Assembly: GCF_001949145.1 (NCBI RefSeq)
Contig: NW_019091394.1
Span: forward strand, 170,302-234,301
Reading direction: 5' to 3'
DNA: 64,000 nt
Source: Acanthaster planci
Lineage: Eukaryota; Echinodermata; Asteroidea; Valvatida; Acanthasteridae
Shown: positions 13,401-28,400 of the stretch, piece by piece
Position numbering within the stretch: position 1 is the stretch's first letter
Layout of the letters: every line of letters starts with the position of its first letter
Notes under the pieces: model-generated
Database searches by the model: none
What the model was told of the DNA's origin: nothing
Seen by the model: only the letters and a program-made list of their open reading frames with translations
Made by a program: the position numbers and the translations under genes

Positions 13401-16400
13401 AACTCACCAACCCTTGATTGTGATGGCTTTTAATGCAGTACCCAAAAATGTTTCCAGGTGGCATTCCCAATCAATTTTGTAACTAGCAATTAAATCTTCA
13501 CAAATTCTGGAAAGTGAGCTATAAATAAATGCCACATTAGTACTGCCATCTACATAATACATTGTCCAAATGTAGTGGATTGCTTTAACCCTGTAGACAC
13601 ACATGTCTCACCCCTGCACTGAATCTAATACACTTTGCAGTGCATTTCCTATTTAGGAATTGCAGAGACTAGCTCTCATTGCCCTGCCATCCCAAAGTTC
13701 GGCTAGGTCTATTATGTGCGTAAAACATGTAATTATCCAGATGTTATCCCACTTAGAGTCAACTTCCTCATAGTCGGGATGCCAGTCGGTCAGGGAATGA
13801 ATACAACGATGTGTCAAACTGTCCTGTTACCGGTGATGACACCAATACTAGAAAGGTTTTCTGGGGCCAGGCCCTGACCCAGTGTAGTGGAAGATGTCAC
13901 CGTGTGTTTGTGTGGAAAGTTTTGTGGGTCCCCGTCCCCGCCCCCTTCCCTGCTTGGCAGGACAGATTGGGCAAATACCAATGATTTATGATTTGGTCCT
14001 ATTTTGGTGAAGAAACAGCCAGAGTGAATTTGACAACCCACTCCCACATCCTGGGGTCAAAATCTTGAGCTTAGGATAGATGCATGTACATCCTGGTAAA
14101 TGTACATGTCCGTATGCACGATGGTCTCTCTACAATGGTACACAGCTGAGCAAATGTCAGGAAAGAAATTGATGAAGGATAAATTGAAGTTTTGGAAAAT
14201 TACTGAAGGGTAACATTCTCAATTAACTTTCCTCCCAACACTGGTATCACATTTTCATGGTCACCAACTCCCTAACGATTTTGACTTCTCTGGATGAAAA
14301 TACTTGTCATCTTCACATCTCTATCATTTGTAAAGCCATGTTTACCAACTCCGTAAACTAATTGGATTAATTGACCTGATAAAATTCATCAGTCAGAGCT
14401 GGGTCATAGGACGTACAAAACTTAAATACTGAGGACACGTCTGTGTTTCTCTGGTCAGTAATGGTTATCAAGACCGATTCCCAAGGTATCAATTCATCAC
14501 AGAGGCTGTCCGCATTATTTTCCCTTTCATTATTTCACCAGTCTTGGGCCTTCCTCTCTTCAATTTATCAAACGTTAGTCTTATTCCTCCGCTAGAAAGC
14601 TCTGCCATTTCCTCATTAACCAATTTATGACCACTCATGTATGTGTACTGGTGAGTAAAAGTGCGCGTCCTGTTGGTGACAGTGTATGTCATTGTCAGAC
14701 ATGGCCACACAAACAAATCCATCAATTCCTCTTTGCTGGATTTACGACCGCAAAAATAAATTGGACAAAGGGAAGGTTAAACAAGGCCATGTCCCGTTCA
14801 CAAATGCCATCATGAAATCTAACATTTATTCCTACATGATGCTATGCAATGCTGGCACAACAGAGCAGGTCTTGGAACAAATCATACATGTACATGTACT
14901 TATTTGCTGTATATGATATTCGCACACTTGAAAACAGGAAGTTACGAACAAAAGTGACAAAGAGCATCCAATACAAATTGCACCACAAGAGATTTTACGG
15001 ATTATTGCCTCTCTGCAGTTTCTACAAAGCTTTTCAACACGATTTTTACTGAAAACCAAAGGAGGTAGGATATCTGTCCAATTCATAACTAGGCATGAAT
15101 GCGTTGATCTTGTCAAAACACATGCTGCAATGGAAGGATTTCCCCAACTACACACAGTACATGCCTATGATCCATAGCCTTTATTTGAAAATTCTTTAGA
15201 ACTGTGTTTTTTTACATTTAGATATTCTTTTGTTTGGAAGTGTGCAAACTTGCTACTGGATGTACCCTAGTGTATCATTTACAATGTATCTGATTAGAGT
15301 AAATGGCAGAAGTATCCTTGAATTTAAAGGGGCAGACAACATAGAAATTCATGATCTTCATGGATTTCCCTTTTTGATAGCGTGATAACCGAAATCTTTA
15401 GAAAAACAAGCATCAACAAAATAAATGCTTTATTTATTGTAATGGTATCATGTCTCATGAATGTACGCTAAAACTCATCCCCAATCACCAGCCAAAACAA
15501 AAATGACTTGATCCAATCACCAGCCACTGAGACAGGTTTAGTGTGCCCCTTTAAGATTAAAATTGAGGGAAACTGATACAGGCTCACTTGACGTGTTATT
15601 TGTCATGATCTATCTTTAAATCTTTATTATCAAGCCAACTCCACTACCTCTGTACTTCATTTTCAATTTCACACAACTCTGCCAATGTAATTACATTTGC
15701 CAGCTGCAGGTATGTATGTGATGAAAGGGCATGTACATGTACATGTACATGTACAGTGTGTAATCTACACACATTACATGTACATGTACACAGCAGAGAG
15801 GTTGGGAGACTATTTTTGGCATCTACCGAAACTGATGCCACTGGTAGCTGACCTGGGTGCCTTCTAACAATAAACCTAGCATGTGGTGTTTATGTAAGTC
15901 AATGCTGGGGTCATGACCTTTCAAGCCTTGTGACCCCTCCCCCTTTATGAGTTACATGTACCTCTTGGCAAACTTCAGTCAATTTATCCACAACAAATTG
16001 CCCAACTACACAAAATACACCAGACTGAGGAGAGAAAAATGCACAAAACGTCTTCCTCCAGGAAACTGTGGCAACATTATTGAGATTAAAGCAGCAAACT
16101 GAAAATATGAAGCAAACTGTGCCATCTATCATTAGCCAACCTCGCATTTCAAAGAGGAAAAACAAAACCAAAAGGTACATGTCTTTGATACTTTTACACC
16201 TTTTTTCTTCAAAAATTACAGAATCCTGCGCTAATAGCACCTGTAACTGCACCTTTAAGAATCTCTGGAATGTCTGTCATCATACCAACCAACGATGATG
16301 CCATAATAAAGAAACCTGCCCTTATGCCCCCCAGCTCAACAGAATCAATACCCCAGTATAATTGGATTTGGGATGAAAGGGGATCCAGGGGTGGTTACAG

Positions 16401-19400
16401 CAATTTGATGAGAAGCGTCAGGCACTTGATGTGGAACCTCTCACTATTGGTGCTGATGGCACACGTGCCTGCATTACAATATCCTGAGTACATTTCTATA
16501 TCTTGGCGAAGGATTTCTTTAATTAAGGAGTCGTCTACCAACACACCCAGGAGCATGCCAGATAGAGCACTATGCATTTATTGAACTGCAATAAGCAACA
16601 CATGACATACTATCATGACATCTCAATTATTACAATACATATATACATGTACATGCACTATGCATCTTCCTGATGTGAGATGGTATTAATTTTGCTAACA
16701 ACTGGCCTTATCTGTGATGTACTATTATAATTTGAAGGCAACCACTTCCCTAAAATGTCCCTGGCCAGCAATTCCTTTCTCTCAACTACTGTTTCCCAGC
16801 TTAAAAAGGTGAACTCATCAATAAATTGAGTGGCAGAAATTTTGTGTCACTGACGTGAGCCCTCTCGTGATCACACTCACATGTATTTTGGACCACTGTT
16901 TGAATCTTGACTGTCTGCGTTTCATTTCCAGGCGTTATTTGAAATTACCTGAAATGTACCTAGTTACGGAGTATGCATCGATCACGATGAGTCAGTGACA
17001 GGTACGCGCTTACAAGAGACTAAATATGAAAGCAATATTTCCAAATTTCACACTTGCTTGGCAGCACCAGTGCCAAACCGCCTCTAACGAGCTTCAAGGT
17101 CTAATTCATGGATTAAGGAACTTATGTCCAGGGCGCAATTTGCATCCCTACAATTTACAAAACAGTTCTTCTAAGATCGTTGAGAACAATTTTGGGATGC
17201 TGCCCCATAATTACTGCAAAAGTGCCCCTTCCCTGCTGGAACACAAAAATATGTAACACATCCAGAAAATGCTCAGACAGCGGTCCAGAGTATGACCCTC
17301 CCTGTCATAAATTACCACAGCGGAAGGTTGGACTGACAGGCATGTTACTGCCGAAGAGCTTTAATTCTACCTACAGTAACACTAGCCTTCATTACGAGGC
17401 TTCCTCCGGGATGTTCCACATCTGCTCTGTGCATGTAAAGTCAGCTCCAAAAAAAACTAGACTAAGAGTAATCAACTGTCAGGCGCAAGATGGCGTCTGC
17501 TCACTATTTTCCCTCATCAATGTCAATCAATGAGTTTCGTTCATTACAGCATACAAGACACACGTAGGAGCCATCTTCAACATTCTGATGCTATTTCACA
17601 GCTTCTGTTTTAAATAATCACTTTTTTCATGCAATTTTCAGAAGTGCAAAGTAGCTGTTTTTCTCTGGACCCAAGCCTGCGAGGAATATAATCAGCCCAG
17701 ACTAATCAGTTGGCAATGCATATGGGACATATCGGTGTCTGGCTGGCAGGAAAGTCAATACAATTCCCTCCCCACCCACCTGGGTGGGTGTAAAATTGAG
17801 TTGCGAAATAAGGGAATTCACAGGCAATGATGGAAATGAATCAATTAAGGAGTACTTGTCTTCGAAATATGGAGCTGTTGAAAATCTAAACCAAACCTTT
17901 TACTAACAAGTTTGAATTGAAACACCTGCTACATTAAGTGCACACCCATACTTACCATACATACCTAGAGTGGACATTCCTTTCTTTTCATGCAGTTAAG
18001 AAAACTCAGAGAAAATACTTGTTTTTCTTGAACTGGCTGGCTTTTTGTACAAGGGTTTCCTTGACTTTTCCTCTTCTTTTTACAACAGATGACTCCAACC
18101 CCCAAATGCCTCTAAACCCCTTTTTCACAGAAGGAGAAACATCCTGTGGACATGTGTAAGTCCACAGAACGTCTTCCTTTCCTGCATTGTGTGGACACCT
18201 TTTATTTACAAGTCCACACCAGGTATGTAAGGTTAGCACACAAGTGTGCTTAAAATGACAGTAATTTATTGCACTCCTCAGTAAATAACCCATATTAGTT
18301 GAGCGATACACTTCTAGTAGCCGTACGTTATGTATACCAATTATATGCACCACACTTGTTCATCTACAAACATCAAGGAACTACCCTGTACACAGGTACC
18401 GTAAGACCATTTCTTCATGAGCACTGAGCAGGGAAGGTTTCTTTGGAATCATAATTACTTGTACATGTAGCATCAGAATAGGAAGTAATCAGTATGCTCT
18501 TAAAATACCTCACAATGTGACGCACACGCCCTGTAACCATGCTGACAGGTTTCGTCAGTAACTGTGCTGGTGTTGAAATGTAATGGATGTGTGTTTTCAA
18601 TCACATGCCTTATTATCTCTAATGGCCAGAAAGGTCAATGCCCTGATAGCAGTTTCAACACCTCATACTTGAGGCTCCAGAGACCAAATTGAGAAGAGGT
18701 ATAGTGTTGCCAACTGTCAGATGGCCTTACGGAGTTCTGTTGCAACTAGCCACAGGAAGTTCTGTGAGAAATGAAAAACTTCACTCTTGCTTTTGGCTAC
18801 AAGTACGCGTGAAGGCCTAGGTTGTTTCCATGACTCGTAATGTTCCCCCGTCCAAACTGATTCAAGGAATCTTTCCTTAAAAAGTTAAGGCAGTTTACAG
18901 GGTTTCTGCAAAAATCTGAAAACCAATTTCCATGACTTTCCAAGACTTTCCAAGAGTAAAAGACAGACAATTTCCATTTAATGCCATTTTTGACTTCATG
19001 AACTGGACTCCTACCGGTACAATCACTTCTACAGACTGACCAGTATAGCCTTTCAACTTATCATTATTGGGTTACCACACCACAAGCAGCCCATCAAAAT
19101 AACCCTAATGTGATCTTGATTTCCCTAACTTTTCCACAACTTTTTCCTCTGACAGCAGGATTCCAAGACACCCAATTTTTTCCCCAATTTTCCATTACTT
19201 TTCCAGGAAAACTTTCTCCCAGGATTTTTCAAGATTTCCTATGACTGAAAGCCCTATTCATGTGGCTAAAAGCTCTTTTAAGTAGCATGTACATGTATGT
19301 ATAATGTCTTATTGTCGACAGTGTACAGGTACATGCATGTGAAAGATGACAAAATTTAAAAGAAAAGTGAACTCCATGTTTGTCTAGTCAAACCGTGCAG

Positions 19401-22400
19401 AGATATCGGCAAGCACATTACTTTTTCATCAGTTGCAACATATTTTGGTGTAATCTGGCACCCCACAAGACAACCAAGTATCATTAGGGTTTCGTTTCCA
19501 TGGTTACACCCCACAGCAAAGTTCATATTTATGTCTTCAGGGCACACAGAGTCAGGAATCCGCATTCCTTATCCAAAGAAAAAAAAGTCAACTAGACTTG
19601 AATCCACTCACCTTAAATTTAAATACGTGAGCATTGTTAACCTAGCGAATGCATCCGGAACAGTCCTGATGGCGTTATTGTAGCAGTTTAGTCTTTCTAA
19701 CGAAACATACTCGCAAAGTTCATACGGAACCTCCATGAAACGGTTCTTTGAAATATCTGGGGAGACAAAAATTGAACAGATTATTAAAATAAAGTTCATG
19801 CCAAACATTTCTGAAACTTGTGATTCTGCCTGTTGTACTGGTCAGAATTCAGGTACGCAAAGAAGGACAACTTCTGGAAAAGAGTTGAGACTTGGACAGG
19901 TTCTGGCAAGATACCACTGCCCCAACAGTAATGTTGACTTGTACAGAATACAACCACCTGTTGTAAGCACTTTACAAACTGGGCTTTTTATTTACTGCAG
20001 TCATTTCTACTGTTTAAATTGGGCAAGCCCATAAAAACTACCAGCGCCATCTGCTGACATACATGTATAGCTGACAGCACATGTCCATACATGTAAGTAC
20101 CTTGGTCCAGGTACCACATAATACAAATTTACTGTATGCTACCATTGTAGGCTTTGTGTACAAAGGTGAATTTCAATTCATGATACCAACTATTTTTAAG
20201 AGAGAGCATACACCTGTATCCATGTACCCATGTCCATCTGGATACAAACATGTACTGGTATTTGGGCAATTCCAGAAATTAGGGGTCCATTTTTTTTCCC
20301 TTGTCCCTGTCACATCTGATTTTGCAAGTTCAGAACACATTTTCTAATTTCCAAGAGTGAATAATGAATGCAAATTACCTGCCAAACAAATAGTAATAGT
20401 TTGAAAATCAATTCCGGTGATATTTTTATGTCAAATCACAAAGGTCAGATGTAACATGGACACAAAATGTCACACTTTTGGACCCCTAATGGCTGGAATT
20501 ACCCATGTATCTATCACTAGTATCAGATTACGGCAACACAGGTACATGTACAAACAGGTGTAACAACACTGGCTTAGATTCAGGATTCAGTTCAGTTTCC
20601 ATGGCTGAAGATCCGGCAAAAAGTGATCATGCACTTTTCAGTGCAGTACATGTACATGTACCGTATATGTACATGACATATAGAAATGTTATCTCACTGA
20701 CATGCTTGCCAAAGAGGAAATAAGCTGTGGTACAAATACATGTCCTTTGACACATGTGCACTCAAGTGTTTACATATGATAGGATTATTATAGGAAGAAA
20801 GTTGCTGGCACATGTACAGTACAAGTACTATAAATTGACTGGTACTGTAAAAAAAAAATGTAACTGCGTGGACGTGGACGACTGATAGAGTCTTCATGCA
20901 AACACCATAGTTGGGTACATGTACATTCAGCCAAAATGAATAAATAGGCTTCATGTATTCTGACAACATCTTCCGAATTTGGTTGATCTCAACCGTATAG
21001 AAAGAAAAGAAAGGCGGTTTTTGCTTCCAGTTTTTAGATTTGTCAAGCTGTGATTAGTTCTGCTGTTGTTGGGTTCTGTTTAGTATGGTAAAGTCTCCCT
21101 AGAAAAATAAGGTGTTTAGGGTTTCAGGGTACAGTGGGTCAACAACTGGCAAATATTCTTTCCTCAAAACTGACCTTAAAACACAGTGTCTTGCGGATAT
21201 TTTAAAATTGTTTGACTCTCCATACTCCAAAAAACCAAAAATAAAGAGAAACAAAAGAATTCAGACCGTCCTTGCTGGCTTCTTCTAACAAGGCAAGATT
21301 GATTTAACACATCTGCCTAGAACACTTGTACAATATTGACCTCACAAAGCACCAAGTACACATGAGGAAGTACGCGATACGTAAATTATGCAAGACCAAT
21401 ATTGGATCCGTTCAAAGTGTCAATGCACTAAGTGCATTTCCATTAGTTTGTAAGACCATCCCAGCACCACTGCATGTTTGGCTATTTTGGTGTATGAAAT
21501 GAATGTGGGGATGTTGGCATGCTCAGCAAGGCGAGTCTTCCTTCTTAATTTATCAGCAGCGGCTCACAAGATTCGAGATGAGTCAGACGCACCGGTACAT
21601 CCATTATTACATGTACATGTACTTCACAGCTCGGCCCATTCCTCTGACTAGACTTGTCCCAGTCTGTTGTCACAGTACATTCCTATTTTGTGTACACGTA
21701 TTACAAAGCAGGCATACAACTATTTCTTCTTCTGAGTGATTTATCTTTGAAACAGACTTGAAGGGAGACTACGTCCAGGTTTTCCAAGGCTACACATGAC
21801 ACACCTATATACAAATATGTGTTAAACATACAAGGATGGGTTGTTTCCAAGATGCACTCGGCTTGGTCTTGGAGACTTTGGTGAGTCTAGCCACATCCCC
21901 AGACTGACTGCCACTGCTGGCAATACACTGTACTGTCTACATGCATCTCCAGCTGGCTGCGGAATCCAGTCAGTGTCCCTAAACCTCAGGAGTTGGTGGG
22001 ATTATAGCAGTGATTGAGAGGGGCGGAACCAAGAGGAACTGATTACAGAAAAACTGTTAAAGAATCTGGGGCCCATCATAAGGCTACACAGTAAAGCCTA
22101 CTCACACTAGTGCATATACATCTATAATACACTAGTAGTTTGTTACATGCACCCAAATGTTACCATGAAAAAATGCAGTTGACTACGACAGTGTGGATCC
22201 AAATACTTCTATTCGGATTAACCACAATTTGTCCCAGCATTTTACAGGTTCCATTCCTGTAGGACCCAGCATATTTCATATTTACAGTCCTCCAACCAAA
22301 TTTCACACCATTCTTGTCAATGTTTATTTGTACTGTACCAGCTTATAATTTACTGCATCCAGTGAGGGCCATAAACAGACACACAGGTAGTTCAGAATGG

Positions 22401-25400
22401 CCTGATTGCCAGGGTGGTCACACACATGTAAATTATTTGCACTCCTAATTTATGCCAGTTGCTGATGACAATGTGCACAGTGCACAGTCCAGGTACATGT
22501 ACATCTAGCGTACCTGCATTTTCTGAGATTGGACGTTCCACAACTGGAGGCAATTCGCATGTTGTGTCAGTGCTAAAAAGTCCTTACTGAAAAATTGCAC
22601 CAAAAGGGTCTTATTGAAAATGGTTGTTTTTAAACATGAAAATGGGCATGAAAATTTGTTGAAATTTAAATATGTTGGCCCTAAAAAATCTAGTTTAGTA
22701 AACAAAAGTAAAGCAAATGCCGTCTGCTTCAATACAATTTCTTTTGTGCTCAGAGTAAGGCCCTATGTATTACATTTTGCTGTAATGACCTTTTAACACT
22801 GAGTCGAAAGACCAGAGAATGTACATGTACCACCATCATCACATCAATGATTTGGAACAAATTCAATGGAAAAAAGTGCAACCTACACTCCACTTTGGGC
22901 ATATCACACATGGGCATGCTGAGAGGTAATTGAATACCAAGGATAGTCCAAAGGTGGACCAGTGAGTGCCTCACTGGTTCCCAGCAAGACACACAGCCGC
23001 TCTCCTAGCTTCATAGATGCAGTGAAGCATGGCACTACCTTATTTCAGCTTGAGCCAGAGGTGTGCCTGTGTAAAGCTCCATCATATCAGTAACAGGATC
23101 ATTTTACAACCTGCCCTAGACTTCAGTCACCCCCCATAAGGCCAAGCAGAATGTCTGACCACAAACCTTGACCTCCTTCACCTGTTGATGGTCAACTTTC
23201 AGTGACCTTGTAGTGACAACTCAATCAACATTACACAGGCTAACTGTAATCTTTGCCATGGATTGTTCAAATTCAGAAGAAATCTGGTTCCATAAACAAG
23301 AAGCAACACCAGGGCTAGGAAAGTTTAAAGTTAAATCATCTCTCCTTTTCAAAGTTCAGTTTGGCTCAGAAGAATCAAAAGAACTGATTATTTAAAGTTT
23401 ATGTGGCATTGAACAGTGTATAACTTGGTTATTTACATGACATCTACTGTACATGACATGTACATGTACCGTTCCTTCTTCCATGCATGTACAAGCGCTT
23501 TCTAGTTTCCACTTGTACCAGTATGAACTACAGAATGGAATTTGAGATCTGCTTTGAGTGATGAAATTCCTGTTGGCATAGTTAATTGCGCCAAAACCAC
23601 AGGATGAGCATGTCCAACTACACAGTTACATGTACATTAACTTCCACCACCCCCTTATTCCTGGAAGTGAAAAATAATCCTGGGCCATCATGGACATTCC
23701 TTGTACATGTATGATTAGGAATGATGAGACAGGTGCAAAATGTGACGCATGTAAAGAGTCAGTCCTAATAGTCAAGCGACAACCAACTTTTGGCCACGAT
23801 GCTGCAAGTTTCGATGAAGATGGTAGCTTTCATACACATCGGCAGACAGGACATCATGCCTTTCTGGTGGCAGGGAGGTACATGTGTTACATGTAGGTTC
23901 AGTGCCTATGCAATAATTTGTACAAATGCACCTGTACATGTACATATCCACGATGTCAGCTATCACCAGACACCCCACTGCCCAAATATTCCCCTGGCTA
24001 TCCAATGACATTGTTAATAGTCTCCTAAATGTCAACATGTAAGGTACCAAGTGCGCTTGTCAACTGACAGGACACAAGTCTAGTAGGCTTGGTAAAAGCC
24101 GGCTTGTCAACTGACAGGACCATCTATGCCTACAATGACATGTACTGGTTCATGTACATGTACATTATTAGAAAAAATGTCGCAGTGGCAGTTGTTTTTT
24201 ACCAGTTGGTTTTCTTCATTCCGGAGCTGACCGGGTCACTGTCTTGGGCAGGACCCCTTTCAGAATGTGGTTCCACTGTCCCAGAGGGATGGACAACACC
24301 TTTCTGCCCCACGGGGGCCCAGGATCTAGAGATCAATGCGATGACAGAGCCTTGTATTTTATAAGCGTGTGTGTGTGTGTGGTTGCTGGTTTCACATCTC
24401 TATCAAAAGGCGGCCATAAAACAAGCTGATATGATCGGAAAAAATTGTTTCTACGGGACACATTTTCTGAAGACTGATTTGTACTGTACATACCAGTCTG
24501 CTACACAAACTTGACAAAGAACTGGAGGCATGTTTTTGTTTTGCGAATAAATATACACAAACACAGGTTTTTACCTCCCAAACACAATTCTGTTTGAAAA
24601 GGGTGATTTGGTTAAGTTCTGTCAATTTTTCACCGGGACAGAATATCATCAGACCCAGACATGAATTGCACATACATGTATACGGGTGAGGCATCTTTGT
24701 CCAACAAGCGTATGAACTCAAGACATTATCGCTCAAGGAAAAAAACAAATTCCAAGCATTGCTGGTGTCCCTCTCCCTAAAGTATTCATCCATTCTGTCC
24801 TGTGTACAAGCAGGCCTAGATGGTCCAAGGCTCAGTCAAATCCTGCAGCAACCTGTCAGTGTGCATGACAAAATGACCTTGTATTGGCCATCAGTATGGA
24901 AAAAAAACCACCAAGCAGTTTATCCTGTAAGTTTGCATCGTTAAAGTCATGCATGGTTGAATCTGACCTTTAAAAAAACACCCCTGACCAACATGTACAC
25001 ATACATACATGTACTTGTGTAACGTGTGTGCATTATGCATGTAATGAACTGTACCCAGTGGTAGGCATTTACTGCGCTAAGGGGTCAAGTTCTTTTGAAA
25101 GGGGAAATTTGAACCGAGCTGGGGGGACATTTCTGAGTCCCCACAACATTTTTGGTCCCCACAAAATAGAGGAAATATCAAGTGCACATGTATGTCCCCA
25201 CAACTACGGTGCAGGAGCATAATACTTGGGAGTAATACCCTACCGGTATGTGGCACTGTTGATCTCACATTTTGTCTGACTGCCTGAGAGCCCCCCACCC
25301 CTGCTGTCTGTCTGTTGTTCTCATTTCGTGGCTGTCTGTTAGGAATTCTCAGTATGTTTCCAAATTGTTCTTTATTCCAATGTCAGCTGTACACAGCTGA

Positions 25401-28400
25401 ATTATTACTCCCCTTCAATCGGGGACCTATAACAATAGGGGACAATAGGGTCCTCGGTTGCCGAAGAGTCCTCGGTTGGAAAACGTGTACAAAACATATG
25501 GGAGGTCTTCCGAAAAAGTTAAAGTATGAACAAAAGAGGAACAATAGGGAGTCTACGATTGAAGGCGTTAACACTCTTGGATGTGTGTGGGTTTTCTTGC
25601 TTTGTTTTGTCTCTTCCAAATACTAGTACTTAGAATTCCCTGCAAGATAAGGTATGGCACACATGTAGAAAATGTCAGCACCACGTCCCAGAAATAAAAC
25701 GGAACTGAAAATGTCATGGTTTTGGAAGTTTCTTTCAACATTTAGAACACAGACCATGAAAACATAGAGCATGCAGTACGCAGACAGCTGTTCGTGTACA
25801 TAAGAAAAGCACCCTAGACTATCCAGAAAGGCACACGGCCTTCCAATTCAATACCAAATTCAGATGTTTTCTGGTGCTAACAGCATGTTTATTTGAAAGC
25901 CCCCAATTCAAAGTCCCTCTCTTTTGAACTCAACTTCCACCGTCCCGGTCTGAAGCCAACAGACGGTTTGCCCAAGGCCAGTACATCACAAATACTGAAT
26001 TTGAGAACGGGGAAATTCGGTCAAAAGTGGTTCTTTATGGAGGCGACAATGGAATAGGGAAAAGAGGTGCGAAAAAGGAGAAAGCAAGGGGCCAGTATTG
26101 GAGAGGGGGAGATGACAGGGTTGAGGGGAGATTCACAAGGCAGACTTTTGGTAGAGGTGTGATGATGGGTGCTTCTCGACAATCCTACCATTTTTGTAGA
26201 GATTGGGAAACTGTTTTCAACTTTTCACCTACAATTTACAACTCCTGAAGGCTGATTCTAAATGTACAAGTGTACCAATTCTGAACTGGAAATGCTTAGT
26301 CTACAACTGAAGGCTGACAGAACCAAGCAAAAAAACACCCTCAATCTGGACAGTTTAAGCACCAATAGTTAATCTCCACTTTGATCATGTGACTACTCTC
26401 CTTAAACAATTTCACACAGTGATCATGTGCAAACTTACGACTGCTTTTCTACACGAAGACCCAGTGCAGCATGACAACCCATGATGCCCTCAACAAAGTC
26501 AGTCCCTTTAAAAATCCAATCAGACTTGTTTTGCAAGCAAACTATTCTGAAAAACCTTCTGAAGCACAACATCCCTTCCCTAATTACATTCATGTTGAAA
26601 TCCTCACCTCCCATCACACACACATACAAAAAAGGGAGTTGTTTCCAACCTGTTTAGCTATAAACAGCCAGCCCGTCTGCGGCACGGGACCCGATCAGTC
26701 CTCCAGACTCAATGGCAGTTTCCTTAACGAATTATCCCAATGTCAAAAAAATAGGAAACTGGGGATTCCAAGGCCTCCAAAATAAGGGGTCAGACGGGCA
26801 CCGACAAGTGCAGGGTTTTTAGTTAACTGCAGTTTCAAGGAATGGGTGGTTGGGACCCAGCCCGATGTCATTCAGTGTAAAACTAACTTATCAAGATCTC
26901 ATCTATTTCAAAGATGGATTTCAAAGATCTCATCTGTTATTGAATTTGTTTCAAGTCTGCAACATGAATTGCAGACACTTACACAAGTCACACCAATATA
27001 ACAAGTAAATTACCGGCTATGGAGTTTAAAGATGATCTTTATTCAAAAGCTTTTCGGCATCGCACAGAAAAATCATTTGATAGATTAAAAAACAACGTTT
27101 CCTCAATTTTTCCCAATTACAACTAAAGTTTGTGTATCTTCATTATTACCATGAGCTCCAGCTTTCCTCTAGGGGTGTGCATTTGCGGGTATTTTTAAAA
27201 CCGGGTACCCGTTTTTTGTTAACATCGGGTACCCGGCACAGGCCTACTTTCCTCTCCAAAATTTTCAGACTCTGCATGCCAGCGCACATGTCAATGTCAT
27301 TATTCCTCAAAACTCCAAAGAGATTTCTCTCTCTTGAAAAAAATCCTGCAGCATACATCAGACATTTTCCCAACGGGGAACAAATTTGTAAATCAATACA
27401 CAATGCAGCTGAACTGTTTCCCACATTGCTAGGGCAAAATCCCTTTGAGGGGAGATTTGTCCAGCCAAGCTGTGATTGATCCGCCAAACTCTCCAGCAAC
27501 AAACAGCCGCAGAATCATAAGGATCCATCTCACCACACTCTAAGAACAGCTTCATCTCTGTCTGGGTATCATATGGTCCATGTGAAATCTCTTTAATCTC
27601 TTCAACGCTATGGGTGCAATTTTTACAGGGGAGGGGAGGGGAGGGGGAGGGGGAAGAGGTACAGGTAAAAGGAGGAGGATATTTTTCGAGGTCCAAAACG
27701 GTACACATGTAAAACCAAAATTGTACACTTCCTGCAGTACATGTTCCAGTCCACACATGACTACATTCTGTGCATGGGCCAGCTAGAAATTTTGGCCATT
27801 TTGGAGACTGTGGACAACCGTGTCTCTGCGTGAATAAGCACAACAGTACATGTACATCTTATTATTATTGGTTTAGTAAGTAATTAGCATTCACAGACAT
27901 AAGATATGGCTGAATTATTGCTAATTTACAATTCAGGTAATTCATATAAAAGATAAGTAACACAATATAGTACACCAACTAAGACAAATGTAAAACATAA
28001 AAAAGGCAACAGGAACACTGCCTGGGAGGTTAATTGAAAAGACAATATGGATTAAATAACAAGTACACCACACTGCCAAAACTGGGGTGTCAAACCCGAC
28101 ACCCTTGGTGCTATCAGAGGACCACACCAGCACTTACCACTGGTGTTACTTGGTGTCACATTGACACCACCAGTGCATCGTAACACTTGTAGATGTGCAC
28201 CGGTAGATCTTCCTAACATCCTTTTTTTCCTTTTCCAGCAAATTTTGACAACCAATATTTTCAAAGATTGGCTGAAGCCATGCAATCAACAACTGGCCAC
28301 TATCTGATCCCAAATATTGAAAACACACAAAAAAAAGCCTGGGACAATGGTTTCCTCAGAAACACAAGTCCCGTAATTCAATATACTGTCATATTAATTC

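Larger units (their letters stand above)
12841..19611 (-). other. LRCH intron 2, no coding signal found
   Basis: This 6.8-kb intron holds TACATG repeats (from about 14885) and a MITE-like element (18898-19255). I see no exon-like block with splice borders and no recognisable protein. Confidence 0.6.

Noticed and set aside
15730-15790. CRISPR-like or satellite array
   Set aside because: The units are 6 bp with no spacers, in a eukaryotic intron. This is simple sequence repeat only.
27358-27843. 161-codon open frame on the minus strand
   Set aside because: Its composition is low-complexity (Pro, Cys and Ser runs over the G-quadruplex tract), it sits inside LRCH intron 1, and no family is recognised.
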